The position numbers and the translations under genes are program-made. DNA of 64,000 nt from Glandiceps talaboti (Eukaryota > Hemichordata > Enteropneusta > Spengelidae), in assembly GCF_964340395.1 (NCBI RefSeq), contig NC_135570.1, positions 17,900,821 through 17,964,820 on the forward strand, written 5' to 3'. The notes below the pieces were generated by a model. The model ran no database searches. It saw nothing but the letters and a program-made list of their open reading frames with translations, and had not been told where the DNA came from. Positions 1 to 61,229 of this stretch are shown here, piece by piece. Numbering within the stretch: position 1 is the stretch's first letter; each line of letters starts with the position of its first letter.

Positions 1-696
1 GACACTATGCAACAACGTCTTGCTATTGCCTATTGGTATCATTAGTAATAACACTTACAAGTTACAGAAGACACATAATGTATACTGTACTGCAAGACTT
101 GCATGGCATGTTACCAATGTTTACATTATTACTTTTAATTACTTTTAAACAGTAAATCCCAAAGGAGTTCCGAGTTCCAGAAATGGTTACATGTTATTTG
201 GTGGATTATTTTGACAAGTTCACAAAGAAGAAAAATGTTTCATAGAAGTAATGATATGTATAAATGAACATGCCTCTAGTACACTGATGACAATCACACA
301 AGTGTTTCAAAAGTTACATACTAAAGTTTAAATTGGATAATTTGAATAAATTATAAGCGATGTCAATGCCACTTTGATTAATAGGACGAATGTATTAGTA
401 CTCCTGATAAAATCATACAATATTTCATGGCTACAGATATACACCCATCAGGATGATAAGTATTCATCTTCTTACAAAGTTGTTCTACGGACTTGTCAAC
501 CTTGCTAAAATGAAGGAAAGAAGGAGTTCAATAAAGAGAAGAGAAAAGAAGTTGTAGAGAGACTGACACGACAGAAAATAGAACTGAAAAAATACAGATT
601 TTTTTCCTTGCCCCCCCCCCCCTTTTTTTTTTTTATTTCGCCCGCCCGCCCCGCCTGATTATTCCACTGGAGATGAGAAACAAAAAAAGGTCACCC
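1..696. mobile_element. Right end of a DNA transposon also present at 49204-52049
   Basis: From about 118 to 696 this matches 51440-52049 with small indels, including a C-run/T-run and CGCCCGCCC block near 610-650. It ends GAGATGAGAAAC ... TCACCC followed by TTA (697-699), the same terminus and 3-bp flank as the copy inside the 48-bp satellite. The left end is outside the window or diverged. No coding region is visible. Confidence 0.7.
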
Positions 697-921
697 TTAG
701 ACTCTCACAAATTGAATGCTGAATTAAGAATGTACAGATAAAGTTGTGAAAGGGCGCCCTCAAACATCAGTCGGCATAGCAAATAGCAAATATGAGCAGG
801 CATAGCTAATATATGCTCAAACGGATACGTTTTATTGACAATAGGACAAAAAGGCACCATTCTTCTAAATTGTCTCTCACACAATGCTTTATTATTATAT
901 AATATTTAAACCCCTTCACTT

Positions 922-922
<1 letters not shown>

Positions 923-970
<48 letters not shown>
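923..970. repeat. (TAA)n microsatellite
   Basis: Sixteen uninterrupted TAA units. A run of 18 G follows at 1235-1252. The rest of 700-1250 shows nothing recognisable. Confidence 0.95.
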
Positions 971-972
<2 letters not shown>

Positions 973-1256
973 CGTCATTGAGAATGACATAGTCCCCGCT
1001 ATGATTGGGTTTTAAGGAACTTGCAGTTTATGTTGTCACTTCGTTGATATCACTACTCTGATCAAGCAACACTTGTGAACCTAAATCAAACAGACTTAGA
1101 TATGTTGTGTCTGCTTGTTGGACATGAAACATGCCTACTCATGTTGTGTCTCCTCGTTGGACATGGGACATGCCTACCCTTCAAGATAATGTGATGGAAT
1201 AAACCATTCAACAATAAAGGATGGGTCGGGTACAGGGGGGGGGGGGGGGGGGAACC

Positions 1257-1985
1257 TGTTCAAGCATGTCTGAGCTACAGTACAGCTCTAACCCAAGTTT
1301 CCGATTAGCTAGCGCGGGTTAACGCCGGGTTAACGCACGTTCACAATAGCAGTGGCGCAACACAAAGTGTTCTAGTGACTAACACTAAGCTTAAAAATTG
1401 TCCATTGTTCATATGCAAATATCAACCTTATTAATTGAGTGCTGGCGAAAGAAGAGGCGCAACACAAAGGGCTAACGCAACTCTTCGAATGTGTCCATTG
1501 TTCATATGCAAATACTGACCTCATTATAAGTGCAACTTTGTACTATCATGGAAGTACAACCCCGCTGAGATCTGTTCAAGCATGTCTGAGTTATGGCTTT
1601 GGACATGAAAACTGCGCCAACAAAATCGCTGCCAGGCAGCCATATCAGATTGTGTCATGACGAAAATGGATATGCACATGTATGTCATAGAACACTGTCC
1701 TAATACCAACTTTGAATGAGATCTGTTCAAGCGTGTCTGAGTTATGGCTTTAGACAGGGAAAATTTGAAAACAAAATGGCTACTAGGCGGCCATATTGGA
1801 TCGTATCATGAAACAAATTGATGTGCATATGTATGCTATTGTATGTTGCCCCTGTACCAAGTTTGAAAAATCGGTCCAGGCATCTCCAAGAAATTGCTCT
1901 GGACGGACGGACGGACGGAACCCAATCCTTAAGTCCAGGACTAATAATCAAAATAAACATAGAACACAATTAAACAACCCCAGCC
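1257..1985. repeat. Dispersed repeat with internal direct repeats
   Basis: The phrase TTCAAGCATGTCTGAG recurs at about 1259, 1573 and (one change) 1726. CCATTGTTCATATGCAAATA recurs at about 1402 and 1496. Two blocks carry a variant of 'AAAATGGCT...GGCAGCCATAT'. A short (ACGG)n stretch is at 1900-1919. It looks like a non-coding, high-copy dispersed repeat of unknown class. Confidence 0.55.
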
Positions 1986-2971
1986 AATAAGATTGTTACA
2001 GTATATATCGGAGTGTCTCGTGACCGGCGCCTGTCAGCAGACTTGGCCGCAGCGGACGTGGTTGTGACGGTTCAGGATTTTTACAGAATCGATGTGTATT
2101 GATATGGAAAACATGCTCTGGTTACCTTTGAAATTATTGCCTTCATACCCTGAATACACATAACTTTCAAAAAATGTCTAAATAAATCGTGAGCAAGTGT
2201 GAAACTGACATGATGGAGCTGGGGTTACATATCGTTTGCCAGCCGATACATACATGATGTATGGTGTATTTGTATTTCTTTTCAACCTAAACCAGCTTTT
2301 CTATATCGCCTTGTAACGTTGTTATATTGTTGTTGTTGTTGTAAAGATTCAATTTACTTCATCGTACATTGTAGTATATATTCTTTTAGTGGTCTGAGTA
2401 CACATGTATCCTAAAAAGTTGAGAACAACACGTCTACGTATGTACATTGTAATACAGCAGGTCGACGTCAACATGTGTGCTCGTACTAGAAGTAATATAC
2501 TTACTGACTGACCCATTGGAAATATGCGTTCACTTTTCCTCACGTTTTTGTTCCTCAAGCTATTTTGCTCATGCTCACAGTATAGTGTACCATCTTATTT
2601 CAATTCTGGCCAGTTTCACAATAATGAATGTTATTGATGCAACAAACTTTAGTTGTTTTAGATTAACTACATGTACCTTTACCCGTTGCACATGGATCGT
2701 GTTTTGTGTAATACATCATACATGTGGTCATGACAGTGTACACATGTGTACGCGGCTGAAGTCGCAGTTGTTGTTAAAAACAGATACTATCAAAACGTAA
2801 ATTAACAGTTTTGAGAACTGATGTTTGAGCGATCAATTCTAAAGGTAATAAGAACGTGTATTTGACGCCGAAACATAAACACGTCTTAAAGCCCCGGCTT
2901 TCAATCCCAGGTTCTCGCATTAGTGGCTACTCCGCCCTACAAACATCGCCTTATCTACTATCAGTAAATTA
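1986..2971. other. Upstream intergenic DNA, nothing recognised
   Basis: No convincing coding region on either strand. The words GTGACCGGCGCCTGTCAGCA at about 2020 also occur in the palindrome at 3584-3632, which suggests a shared repeat. Confidence 0.5.
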
Positions 2972-3304
2972 AAATAATACTGTTGAGACTACAGGGAAAG
3001 ATTCTGCTTCACAGCCTTTTGATGGAAGTTGGAATGTCTCTGCTTGCACAATTTTTATTTGGGAAAAATATGTCAAATAGAGTTGAAATACTTGCAACCG
3101 AGACATTGATAGCCCCAAGTTCAGCCACTGTATGTTTGTTGGTTGATACGTTTTGCCAATAATGTACATGGTGTCAGTAAAAGCTAAGTTTGCGTATGTA
3201 ATTTTTAAAAATTTGAATTTAAAATTGTGCAAGCAGAGACATTCCATCTTCCATCAAAAGGTTGTGAAGCAGAATCTTTCCCTGTCGTCTCAACGGTATT
3301 ATTT
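2972..3304. mobile_element. Fold-back (inverted-repeat) element
   Basis: The left arm 2972-3055 and right arm about 3220-3304 are inverted copies with few mismatches; both contain AAAGATTCTGCTTCACA and GGAATGTCTCTGCTTGCACA. The outer end is AAATAATAC. The centre has no coding potential. I could not define a target-site duplication. Confidence 0.7.
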
Positions 3305-3583
3305 CAGGTTTGATTGAGTCCGTCGGGTGTCTTCGGATCTGAGGCTATCTGACGCTGAATCTGACGCTCAATATGACGCTAGCTGAATCTGAATCTGAAT
3401 CTGAATCTGACGCCAACTTTATACTCGTCGCAAAACTACAGTTTAGCAGGAGCTGTTGCTAGGTTGTTACCACGTCCCTATTGTTTAGCAAAATGACCAC
3501 AAAGGGCCTTCGCCGCTTATATAGGGAAGGCGGGCCTTTAATGGATGTCAAAGGTCACGCCTGTCACGAGCACGACGTACTCA

Positions 3584-3632
3584 TGACAGGCGCCGGGTAC
3601 GAGCACGACGTGCTCGTGACCGGCGCCTGTCA
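3584..3632. repeat. GC-rich 49-bp palindrome
   Basis: Arms 3584-3607 and 3609-3632 pair with two mismatches around A3608. Both carry GGCGCC and GAGCACG/CGTGCTC. A third partial copy lies just upstream (about 3555-3580) and part of one arm recurs near 2020. It is strikingly GC-rich in AT-rich surroundings. Confidence 0.75.
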
Positions 3633-3856
3633 GCAGACTCGACTATATATATGCAAATTTCCTTCCCAAAATCTGTGATGAATAACAAATTCAAACCATC
3701 GCAAGATTGTGAGACAAAAATAATTTCCCGAGGGACTGGGGCCAGGCTAGGACAATGCCAGAATCGAGTCCAGACTTTGACTACAAAATTACCAACTTTA
3801 CAAATTACAATGTAAATTAAAGCCGAACACACGACCGCGATCTCTGTAGACTGTAG

Positions 3857-3884
3857 ATCTCAGACCACTGTAGTGGTCTGAGAT
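3857..3884. repeat. Perfect 13-bp-arm hairpin
   Basis: ATCTCAGACCACT and AGTGGTCTGAGAT flank a two-base loop. Nearly the same arms recur as a hairpin at 51028-51063 inside the 49-52 kb transposon. The rest of 3305-4221 has GAATCT repeats (about 3385-3410) and no gene. Confidence 0.8.
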
Positions 3885-4077
3885 AATACATAATGGCACT
3901 TACTTCCTTTATTATCACTCTTGTTGGATACTTCATCTTTCAATATTGGTTTTTTACTGACTGCTACTTTCGGTCGATGTATGTTGGCAGGAACAGCCAT
4001 TCGAGCTCTCCACAGCATTGAGTTTGGACTCGGCATTTTTATGTTTATGCTATACGAGTTATATACGAGTGTAAAGT

Positions 4078-4170
4078 TGGTCTCAGATTCAGAATCAGAT
4101 TCACATTGGAGGCCAATATGAAGAATATGAAGCCAGTCTCATATTGCGCCTCAGGTTCAGTCTCATATCA
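4078..4170. repeat. Dispersed repeat, inverted copy at 11092-11176
   Basis: Contains CAGATTCAGAATCAGATTCA and CACATTGGAGG followed by GTCTCATATT words. The reverse complement of the same series lies at 11092-11176, next to a microsatellite. Confidence 0.6.
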
Positions 4171-4224
4171 TATTCGAACTATCACGATAACATCAGAAAA
4201 AAACAATCAAACAAGAAATAATAA

Positions 4225-4485
4225 GGGAGCCTTCAGTATTTATAAGGGGGAAGGCCGGAGGAAATCACACATTCTCTGTTAAGTAAAACATGACCTTTCT
4301 CCATTTGTAAAAAATGACCTGCCCTTTTGCCCCATTTTGTAAAACTTGGTCACAAAACTACGGATTGTAAAATGTGACCCTCCCCCAAACATTGTAGCGC
4401 AAAATATGACCCTTCCCAAAAGGACAGGTTTGTGAAATGTGACTCACCCTCCGATTCCTCCCACTTGTAAATACTGAAGGCTCCC
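4225..4485. mobile_element. 261-bp MITE with TAA target-site duplication
   Basis: Terminal inverted repeats GGGAGCCTTCAGTATTTA and its complement, flanked by TAA at 4222-4224 and 4486-4488. The interior is a series of degenerate 'AAAATGTGACC' words. A 3-bp TWA duplication with a GGG terminus fits a PIF/Harbinger-like non-autonomous element. Confidence 0.8.
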
Positions 4486-4550
4486 TAATAACGCCCCGCT
4501 GCAGCTCAGGCTCAGGATGCTCATTTGATGGGGGAGGCCGCGGAGGGGCA

Positions 4551-5447
4551 TAGGCACTTGTTTCCCAAGATATGTATCAGAACATGTTTCTATCAGAATA
4601 CAATAAAATATCGATAGTATTGACGTGTATATCTAATTAAAATATGAAAGCGGTAAAATAACACACGCGTCTGTGATCGCGCAAGTCCACTCATACCCCG
4701 TATCACCGCGAGATATAGACTATAACTCACCGGACCGCGAGATACAGACAATATCTCCCGGTGAGTACTATATCTCGCGGTACGGTGAGTCACGGACTTG
4801 CGCGATCACAGAAACATATGTTATTTTACCCCCTTCACATACAATATTGGTTATACACATCAATATTATAGAGTTTTTAAATTGTATTCTGGTAATAACA
4901 TGTAGTGTCCAAACTAGAAAGTGTATTAATCCCTTCTGACAAATTCATAGTGACAAGTAGAACAATTTAGATTAACTTCTTTTATAAACTATCTATGAAG
5001 ATTACCATTACGAAAACTTCAAGTTGACTTTTGCCCCAAAGTGCAATATAAGTGAAGCACTGATTGTGAAACAGCCAAGCATTTACACGACATGTTCCGT
5101 AACTAGTGTGGTAGCTTGGTAATACATGTATATGTATATTATGTTTGAACTAATAAGTAATATTAAAGAATTGATGTAAGAAAAAGGGATAAGAACAAAT
5201 ATTTACATGTACCACATTTCAGACAAGCCATTGTAGAAAAAGGGTTTTTTTCTTCCATCACAATCCAAAACACAATGACCCCCCCCACCCACAATTTTGA
5301 AAACAGCATGACCCCCCCCCCCCCCCCCCACTGCCAATTTCAAAAACAAGGTGACCCCCTACAAATCCAACGCCCCCCCCCCGGCCGAAGAAACTGACCG
5401 GTCCCTAAACGTTCTGATATTTATATATCTCGGGAAAACAAGTGCCT
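4551..5447. mobile_element. Fold-back element with GTGATCGCGCAAGTCC arms
   Basis: Ends are inverted: AGGCACTTGTTTCCC at 4553 and GGGAAAACAAGTGCCT near 5430. Inner arms (about 4590-4700 and 4785-4905) are also inverted, meeting at TGATCGCGCAAGTCC. The right arm is split between about 4905 and 5406 by unrelated sequence with C-runs (5280-5385). A right-arm copy occurs at 8274-8426. Target-site duplication not clear. Confidence 0.65.
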
Positions 5448-5754
5448 GTTGGGAGGTGTCTCAGCTTGCATGGGGAACATTACATAGAAAACTGGTACAG
5501 TAAATTACGTTTTAAACTTCATTACTTTAAAGTGTATGTAAATAGGTTTCCAAAGTTTCCGACTTTTTGCCTGCAAATGACGTAGTTTTCATAGGTGATT
5601 AAAGATTTGTATGGAATTTTTGATAAAAGTACGATATTAATGGTGAAAATTTGATTTTTTGGGGGGGAAATCTGCGATGAGCATTTTGCTTCGGGAGTCT
5701 TCGGAAAATTGCGTCACTGCCGGAACACGATCGCGGCATCCATTTTTTTTCTTC

Positions 5755-6165
5755 TTCCGTAAGGAAGAGATGTATTTAGTGGGTGGAAGTCGAAATTTTG
5801 AAGACGTATTTTATAGGGTAATGGCAAGACTTGATTAGGTTTTGGTAAAAATCCCGTGAATATCAATGAGCAATTTACGTATTTAATGGTTTTCGGGAAT
5901 TAGGCTATATATCAAGAATGCACGCTTTAAATTCATTATACCTTGGTACACACATTTGTGATACCAAAGCGCACCAGTCCTGCATGAAAATATTACTAAT
6001 GTAGCTTTTAGTTCTATCAAGTTATTGGCATATTTTTGTAGGCCACTAAAAAGGAAAAAAATAGTTTCTCGTCAGGAAATGTTGTCTAAAGTGGTGCGAC
6101 ATTTGCACTTATTTTTTTTACATTCTCAACAAATGTTAATCAATCTACTTATCAGTGCGTACGTA
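5755..6165. repeat. Dispersed repeat, inverted copy at 15955-16305
   Basis: Shared words in opposite orientation include AGTAATATTTTCAGGAC-like, GTGTACCAAGTTATAATG-like and TTGATTAACATTTGTTGAGA-like stretches. Neither copy has an open frame of note. It lies inside the 5490-10467 element, and 6166-6800 shows nothing further. Confidence 0.65.
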
Positions 6166-6959
6166 CTACGGTACTATAGTACAGTGCACTTCCTTTCAGA
6201 TATATTCATGACCTTATTGTATGACTTTTTGGTTTCCTTGTCAGTGAATGAAGACCAGTCATTTATAAATACAAAATTTAATGCATTGTTAGCAAGGTTG
6301 AGAGCAGTTGGATGAGACTGAGAGTGAGAACAGAGCCAGATGTTCGTCAGGCTGTATACTACTATATTCCTTGTGTGTTCTCGGGAGCGTGTCTAGTCAC
6401 ACGTCATGCGGAACTGTACTGGGTGCTCTAGCGGTAGACCTCACCCTGCTACAATGGAACGCAGTGTATATGCTCAGTGAGCGTCAATAAATTATTTGGC
6501 CGTTCCTGAACTGTTCTGATATTTTCTGGTAATGATGATTACACAAATCCTTTAAAGATTGACAACCGATAAGACCTTCAATTACATAGATGTTCTCATG
6601 AAATATATGAATGGCGGTTCAAACACAGTTAGCATACGTACACACACACTGTGCAGTCAGGTAGTCAGTAAGTTGATATAACCCCACTAAATAGTACTAC
6701 TGTTACGGTGTTATGATCTCAATGGGACAACTACTTTCTAAATTTCGACCCAATTTTTTCCTTCATCTGCTAATTTAAAATATCTACTTTTTATTATCAT
6801 AAATTACCGGGAGGTATGTAAAGGTGGAAAAATTGTCAAAGTGCTCGATAAAGTGCTCGATCGAGCACTTTGCAAAAAACAGCAAAGTGCGCGTATGGCG
6901 CCTCCAAATACGTGGATGGAAGATCCCGTGTGACAAGATCAGACCAATCTTTTTCCAAA

Positions 6960-7082
<123 letters not shown>

Positions 7083-8273
7083 GCCTAACATGAATCAGGC
7101 CTAGTTCAGGGTTGAACATTCACCAAAGTACTGTACTCTATTTACAACAAAGCACAACCAGTCTTGATCAAAGTGTGCCGGGCTTGACCGACGTCAGTAT
7201 CGTTGTTGAAGTATAGACCGCATATTCAATTACCTTATGAGCGTGTAGGACCCCGGACTCGTGTTGAGAAGGTTGTGGCACAACGTTTTCAGTGAAATTT
7301 CCAGGCAATATTACAACTGTAATGGGAAGCTCAATATATGTTTATAGTCAAGTTATGAAATAAAATACTAGTACATTATACAACCGATGTCTGAACGTGT
7401 CTCCCAATAAGACATTAGACACGTAATATTTCAAGGCGGAGAGGACGCAAGTAAGCCAGATCACTCAAGACTCTCGAACTCACGAAAATGTACGTTATTT
7501 TTAGAAAATGAAATGATGCCGGTTTTGTTCAGGAATTGTGTGTCTGATGGGGTTTCATGTAGTATTCAATAATGTGTTTTAGTAAATCGTCATATTTGCT
7601 ATTTACCTCAAAACTTGGTTTGACACATTGTTCGACACTCGCTGTTTCGTATCAAAATCGGAAGATTTTGTTAGGTAATTCGCCAGAACACTACCGGACG
7701 AGCATATCGGAAATTTCCCGTATAGATTATTTATATTTTATTGTCCACGACGAGTGTCTGTATGAAAGTATGATAATGTTTGAAAGTTCATAAATTTGGT
7801 TTTTGAGCGTCTGTCTCAAAAGTTATTGTGAATTTGGACGACGGGTATTTGTTGAAAGTCCCTAAAATTGTATGTGGGCGAACGTCTGTATCAGTGTCCA
7901 TGAATTTGGTTGGTGTCTGCCTGAAAGTATCTGTATTTGGACTAAGTCACATAGGATGGAATAAAATGTATGATTTGCGTATTTCAAATGAATGTGATTG
8001 GATATCAATGTTTATGGAGCGTGCTGTTATCGGCGATATCCAATCAGACACATACATGGAAGGTAGTTAGAAAGAATTTATTTGCTCCAATTCTCCTACA
8101 TGGCGTCAGAAATCGGTTGATATCTTTGACCGATTGTAACAACGACACGGTTTATCTGAAGTTTATTAAATGTTTGCCGAGTAAAACGAAAACGGTCGGT
8201 TGAAAGTTCACGTTGTCGTACGGTTGTGTCCCGGGTGTTGTGTGTTCTGTTGCAAACCTTGTCTATACCTCGC

Positions 8274-8426
8274 GGTGGGTGGACTTGCGCGATCACAGAA
8301 ACAAGTGTTATTTTACCCCTTTCATATACAATTGGCTAAAACACGTCAATATCATCGATATTATGGACATTTTATTGTATTTTGATGGAAACATTCTGAT
8401 ACATATCTCGGGAAACTAGTGCCTGT
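8274..8426. repeat. Right-arm copy of the 4551-5447 fold-back element
   Basis: Shares GGACTTGCGCGATCACAGAA, ACGTCAATATCATCGATA-like sequence and the terminal GGGAAACTAGTGCCT with the element at 4.6-5.4 kb. The left arm is absent. 8427-9867 shows no recognisable gene. Confidence 0.65.
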
Positions 8427-9973
8427 GGTTGGGACTATACTTCAGAATCTGCAATCTACTCAGTAAACAAGGACTAGCCTATTTTAGAGCGGGAAATATA
8501 TATATATCAATCGTAACGTCTTGAAATAAATTTGAATCTTTATCCAGTATCCATCTTTCAGTATAATCACCTATGTGCTTATTTTCATTCTAATCCTAGA
8601 AGTAGTAGAAAAAGAATATGGTGCAAAATCATGTTGTAACATTGTTGGTGACTTACACGAGGTAGAACGCGCCTTCGGGGACATATTTATTCTGTAAAAT
8701 CTGTAAAATTTCTCCTCTCTCTGAAATGACAAAATAAATGTGGGGGTCATTGTGTTTGTTTTTAAACAAACCGACACCCCTTTCTTTTCCCCGGATCGCA
8801 GATGGTTAACACATGATTTGGCAGCCATGCTGGATTCTAAAAAGCTAAGTTTGATAATATGCACTTTATTTTGGGGATGCATTCCATGTTAACTTGCGAT
8901 GTACTTTTATATTAAGACATACTATAGTCGTTCCCACTTATCACAACCCTGCCTATGAGCTTCCACGACGTACCTTTCTCGTATAAATAATTTCCTATCG
9001 CTATTTCTCGAACGGTCGTCATCTGCATTTCTTATTTTTATTAATGATATGCAATCCAGTTCACGAAGTGACGGTTATTACTGCTCCATGAACGTCGGCG
9101 TCACACTACGCTAATTGTAGCATTATGAAGTCACTTCCTCTGGACCGAACCAAACTATAACCGATGGCTATTATTATTATTTCCCACATTGGATATAATT
9201 TCTGAGCGAACAGGAATTGCATAAGGGACGATATTGAAATTGGTGATTGTCTAGGAATGCAAAAAAAATTCAGTAAACAGTAATGTAGTGATGGTTTACT
9301 TGAGATCTGGCGAAGTCATGGATTATTTCTTGTCGTTGTTTTCAGTCAAGAAGTTGGCAGTACCAAGTATATGGAATTTACAAAACAGTAAGCTTAGTAA
9401 CGGGTTATTTATAGATTTCTATCAAAATATTAACAGCAATGAAGCGTTAATTAAAATTGTTCACACGAATGTTTTCGAACTTATGTTTTCGATAGCAATA
9501 TTTTTTGTCATCTATTAACGATCTGATAATACTGAAAGAAGTGAATCTATTCAATAGAAATATACTGAACATGATATAAACTTACACCCAGACTTTATTT
9601 TCGTGTTCAACGATCAAGAAAAATCTTCGCTCTCGCATCTAGACACACACTTAAAAACCCCACACGTACACACCAAGAAATTCAGTTTTCCTTTATACTA
9701 TTTCTTGTCATGTTACAAATGTCACTGCCATTAAATCTCCAGTATGAAGTCTGTGACGCACGCCGAACAAAATGTTTCTTCTTCCTGAAATATTCGAAGT
9801 TTTCGACTGTATGGGAGTGCGTTATTTGACGTCTTCGGACAGCTGTCAAAATGGAGGCTAGAATTGAGACTGGGCGTTGGAGGCGCCATACGCGCACTTC
9901 GCTGTTTTTAGCAAAGTGCTCGATCGAGCACTTTACCGAGCACTTTACCACTTTTGGTACCTTTAGATACCTG

Positions 9974-10309
9974 TTACCGGTCAGTATTATTTAGTCTGTC
10001 GACAATAACATCGTCAATGACCATCTGCAGGTGGGGATTGTTGTTTGGCTGTAGTCGTGGTTGTGGTAGTGGTTCATACATATATAGTACAATACAAGCA
10101 TCCCCCACTACCACACCTTCTTCGTCATCACTAGTACTGAATGTATTGTTGTCATTGTCAATTTCGACTTCTAAATAGTAGAACGTGATTCGACTAGAAT
10201 CACTATCGCTTGTTATGTAATCGGACATATTTGAAGTTCGTTCCGGTTGTGACGTCATGAAATACGTAAACAACTTCGGCAATTTCCGGAATTTTTCCCA
10301 AAAAATCAT
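9974..10309 (-). pseudogene. Possible transposon-encoded first exon (unrecognised)
   Basis: An open frame of 111 codons reads inward from the right arm of the 5490-10467 element. After MSDYITSDSDSSR it is Asp/Ser-rich (DNDNNTFSTSDDEEG) and then reads CIVLYMYEPLPQP. The acidic start followed by a 'YMYEP' motif resembles the first exon of various uncharacterised invertebrate proteins, but I cannot name a family. Its place just inside a TIR suggests an element-borne gene, now only a fragment. It could also be chance. Confidence 0.3.
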
Positions 10310-10472
10310 TTTTTCGTAATTAATATCGTACTTTTGTCAAAAATGTCACACAAATCTTAAATCACCTATGAAAACTACGCCATTTCAATGCAAAAAATCG
10401 GAAACTTTACATACACTTTAAAACAGTCTGTAATGAAGTTTTTAAAACGTAATTTACTGTACCAGTTTAGAA

Positions 10473-11389
10473 TTCTAGACTTGTCGGAGACATCAGAGGT
10501 CATTTCAACTTCAAGAATATTCTCATAAATCTCATAAATGTCAGTAATATCATCGCTTATGTAAACAGATGTTGTATATATCTATCAACACGGTCATACA
10601 TCCATTGTACCAATATTAGTTACCACCCACTTCCTATACTCTGAGCTTTTAACATTACTTATCCTGTGAAATAAAATATTCTGATTTTAGCCACAACTGG
10701 AGTGACTCCTCTCTCTCTATTCACCGTTCCCCACACTCTGCCTCACAACAACCTGCCCTTCTAATGTGCCTAGCCACAAGACTACATGAAAATCAGAGAT
10801 AAAAGTTTGTTGCCAAGATAGTGAGGTCAAAGCACAGGGCACTCTAGTCTATCAGCTAGCCCTCGGATGTTCTTCCGATAAAATACGACACACAGCCGAA
10901 CAACGCTATCGAGGATGGAACATCCGAACGTCTAGCAGCAAGACTAAGGGCACTCAAGCTTAGTTAATTATGTTTACGAAAACAAACAAACAAACAAACG
11001 AACGAACGAACGAACGAACGAACGAACGAACGAACGAACAAACAAACAAACAAACAAACAGACAAACAAACAAACAAACGAATGAATGTTTTCGAATATG
11101 AGACTGAATCTGAGGCTCAATATGAGACTGGGCTCATATTGTCCTCCAATGTGAATCTGATTCTGATTCTGAGACCAGACCAACGGTACTGTCTTACATA
11201 CCTTTTTACGGCGAGAGGGTATAGCCTACAATTATCAATCTTTCAGCCCTAATTCAAAGTATTTATTATATAGCTTACTTTAAAAGAAATCAAGTTCCAG
11301 AAATATTTTATTTTCAATCCTCGCATATCATATTTAAAAGACTATTAATAATTGTTGTTATTTAAATTTTATACCCACTTACGGCATCT
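10473..11389. other. Upstream DNA with (ACAA/ACGA)n microsatellite
   Basis: 10979-11081 is a tetranucleotide run that shifts from AACA to AACG units and back. 11092-11176 is the inverted copy of the repeat at 4078. The rest shows no gene; 11177-11389 is AT-rich and probably proximal promoter. Confidence 0.7.
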
Positions 11390-11400
11390 AACATGGCGGC
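11390..11400 (+). promoter_or_regulatory. YY1-type element and short upstream ORF near METTL14 start
   Basis: AACATGGCGGC matches the YY1 consensus AAnATGGCGGC, which in animals often sits just downstream of the start site of housekeeping genes. It lies 130 bp upstream of the METTL14 start codon. Its ATG (11393) opens an 8-codon ORF ending TGA at 11417-11419, so it would act as a uORF if transcription starts upstream. No clear TATA box is visible. The start site itself cannot be fixed by reading. Confidence 0.5.
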
Positions 11401-11529
11401 GAACGTGATCCACACTTGACTGAATGGTACATGGTTGGCATTGTATTGCAAACTGAAATTAATACTTTCCACAAGTCAGTAGAACTTGTGGAATTTCTCA
11501 CAGACCGTTGCATTTGAGTGTAGTTAAGC

Positions 11530-61197
<49,668 letters not shown>

Positions 61198-61229
61198 GTA
61201 AGACCATATCAAAATACTCAATGTGTATG

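Noticed and set aside
8571-8882. 103-codon minus-strand open frame
   Set aside because: No recognisable domain, ordinary composition and no splice or repeat context; consistent with chance.
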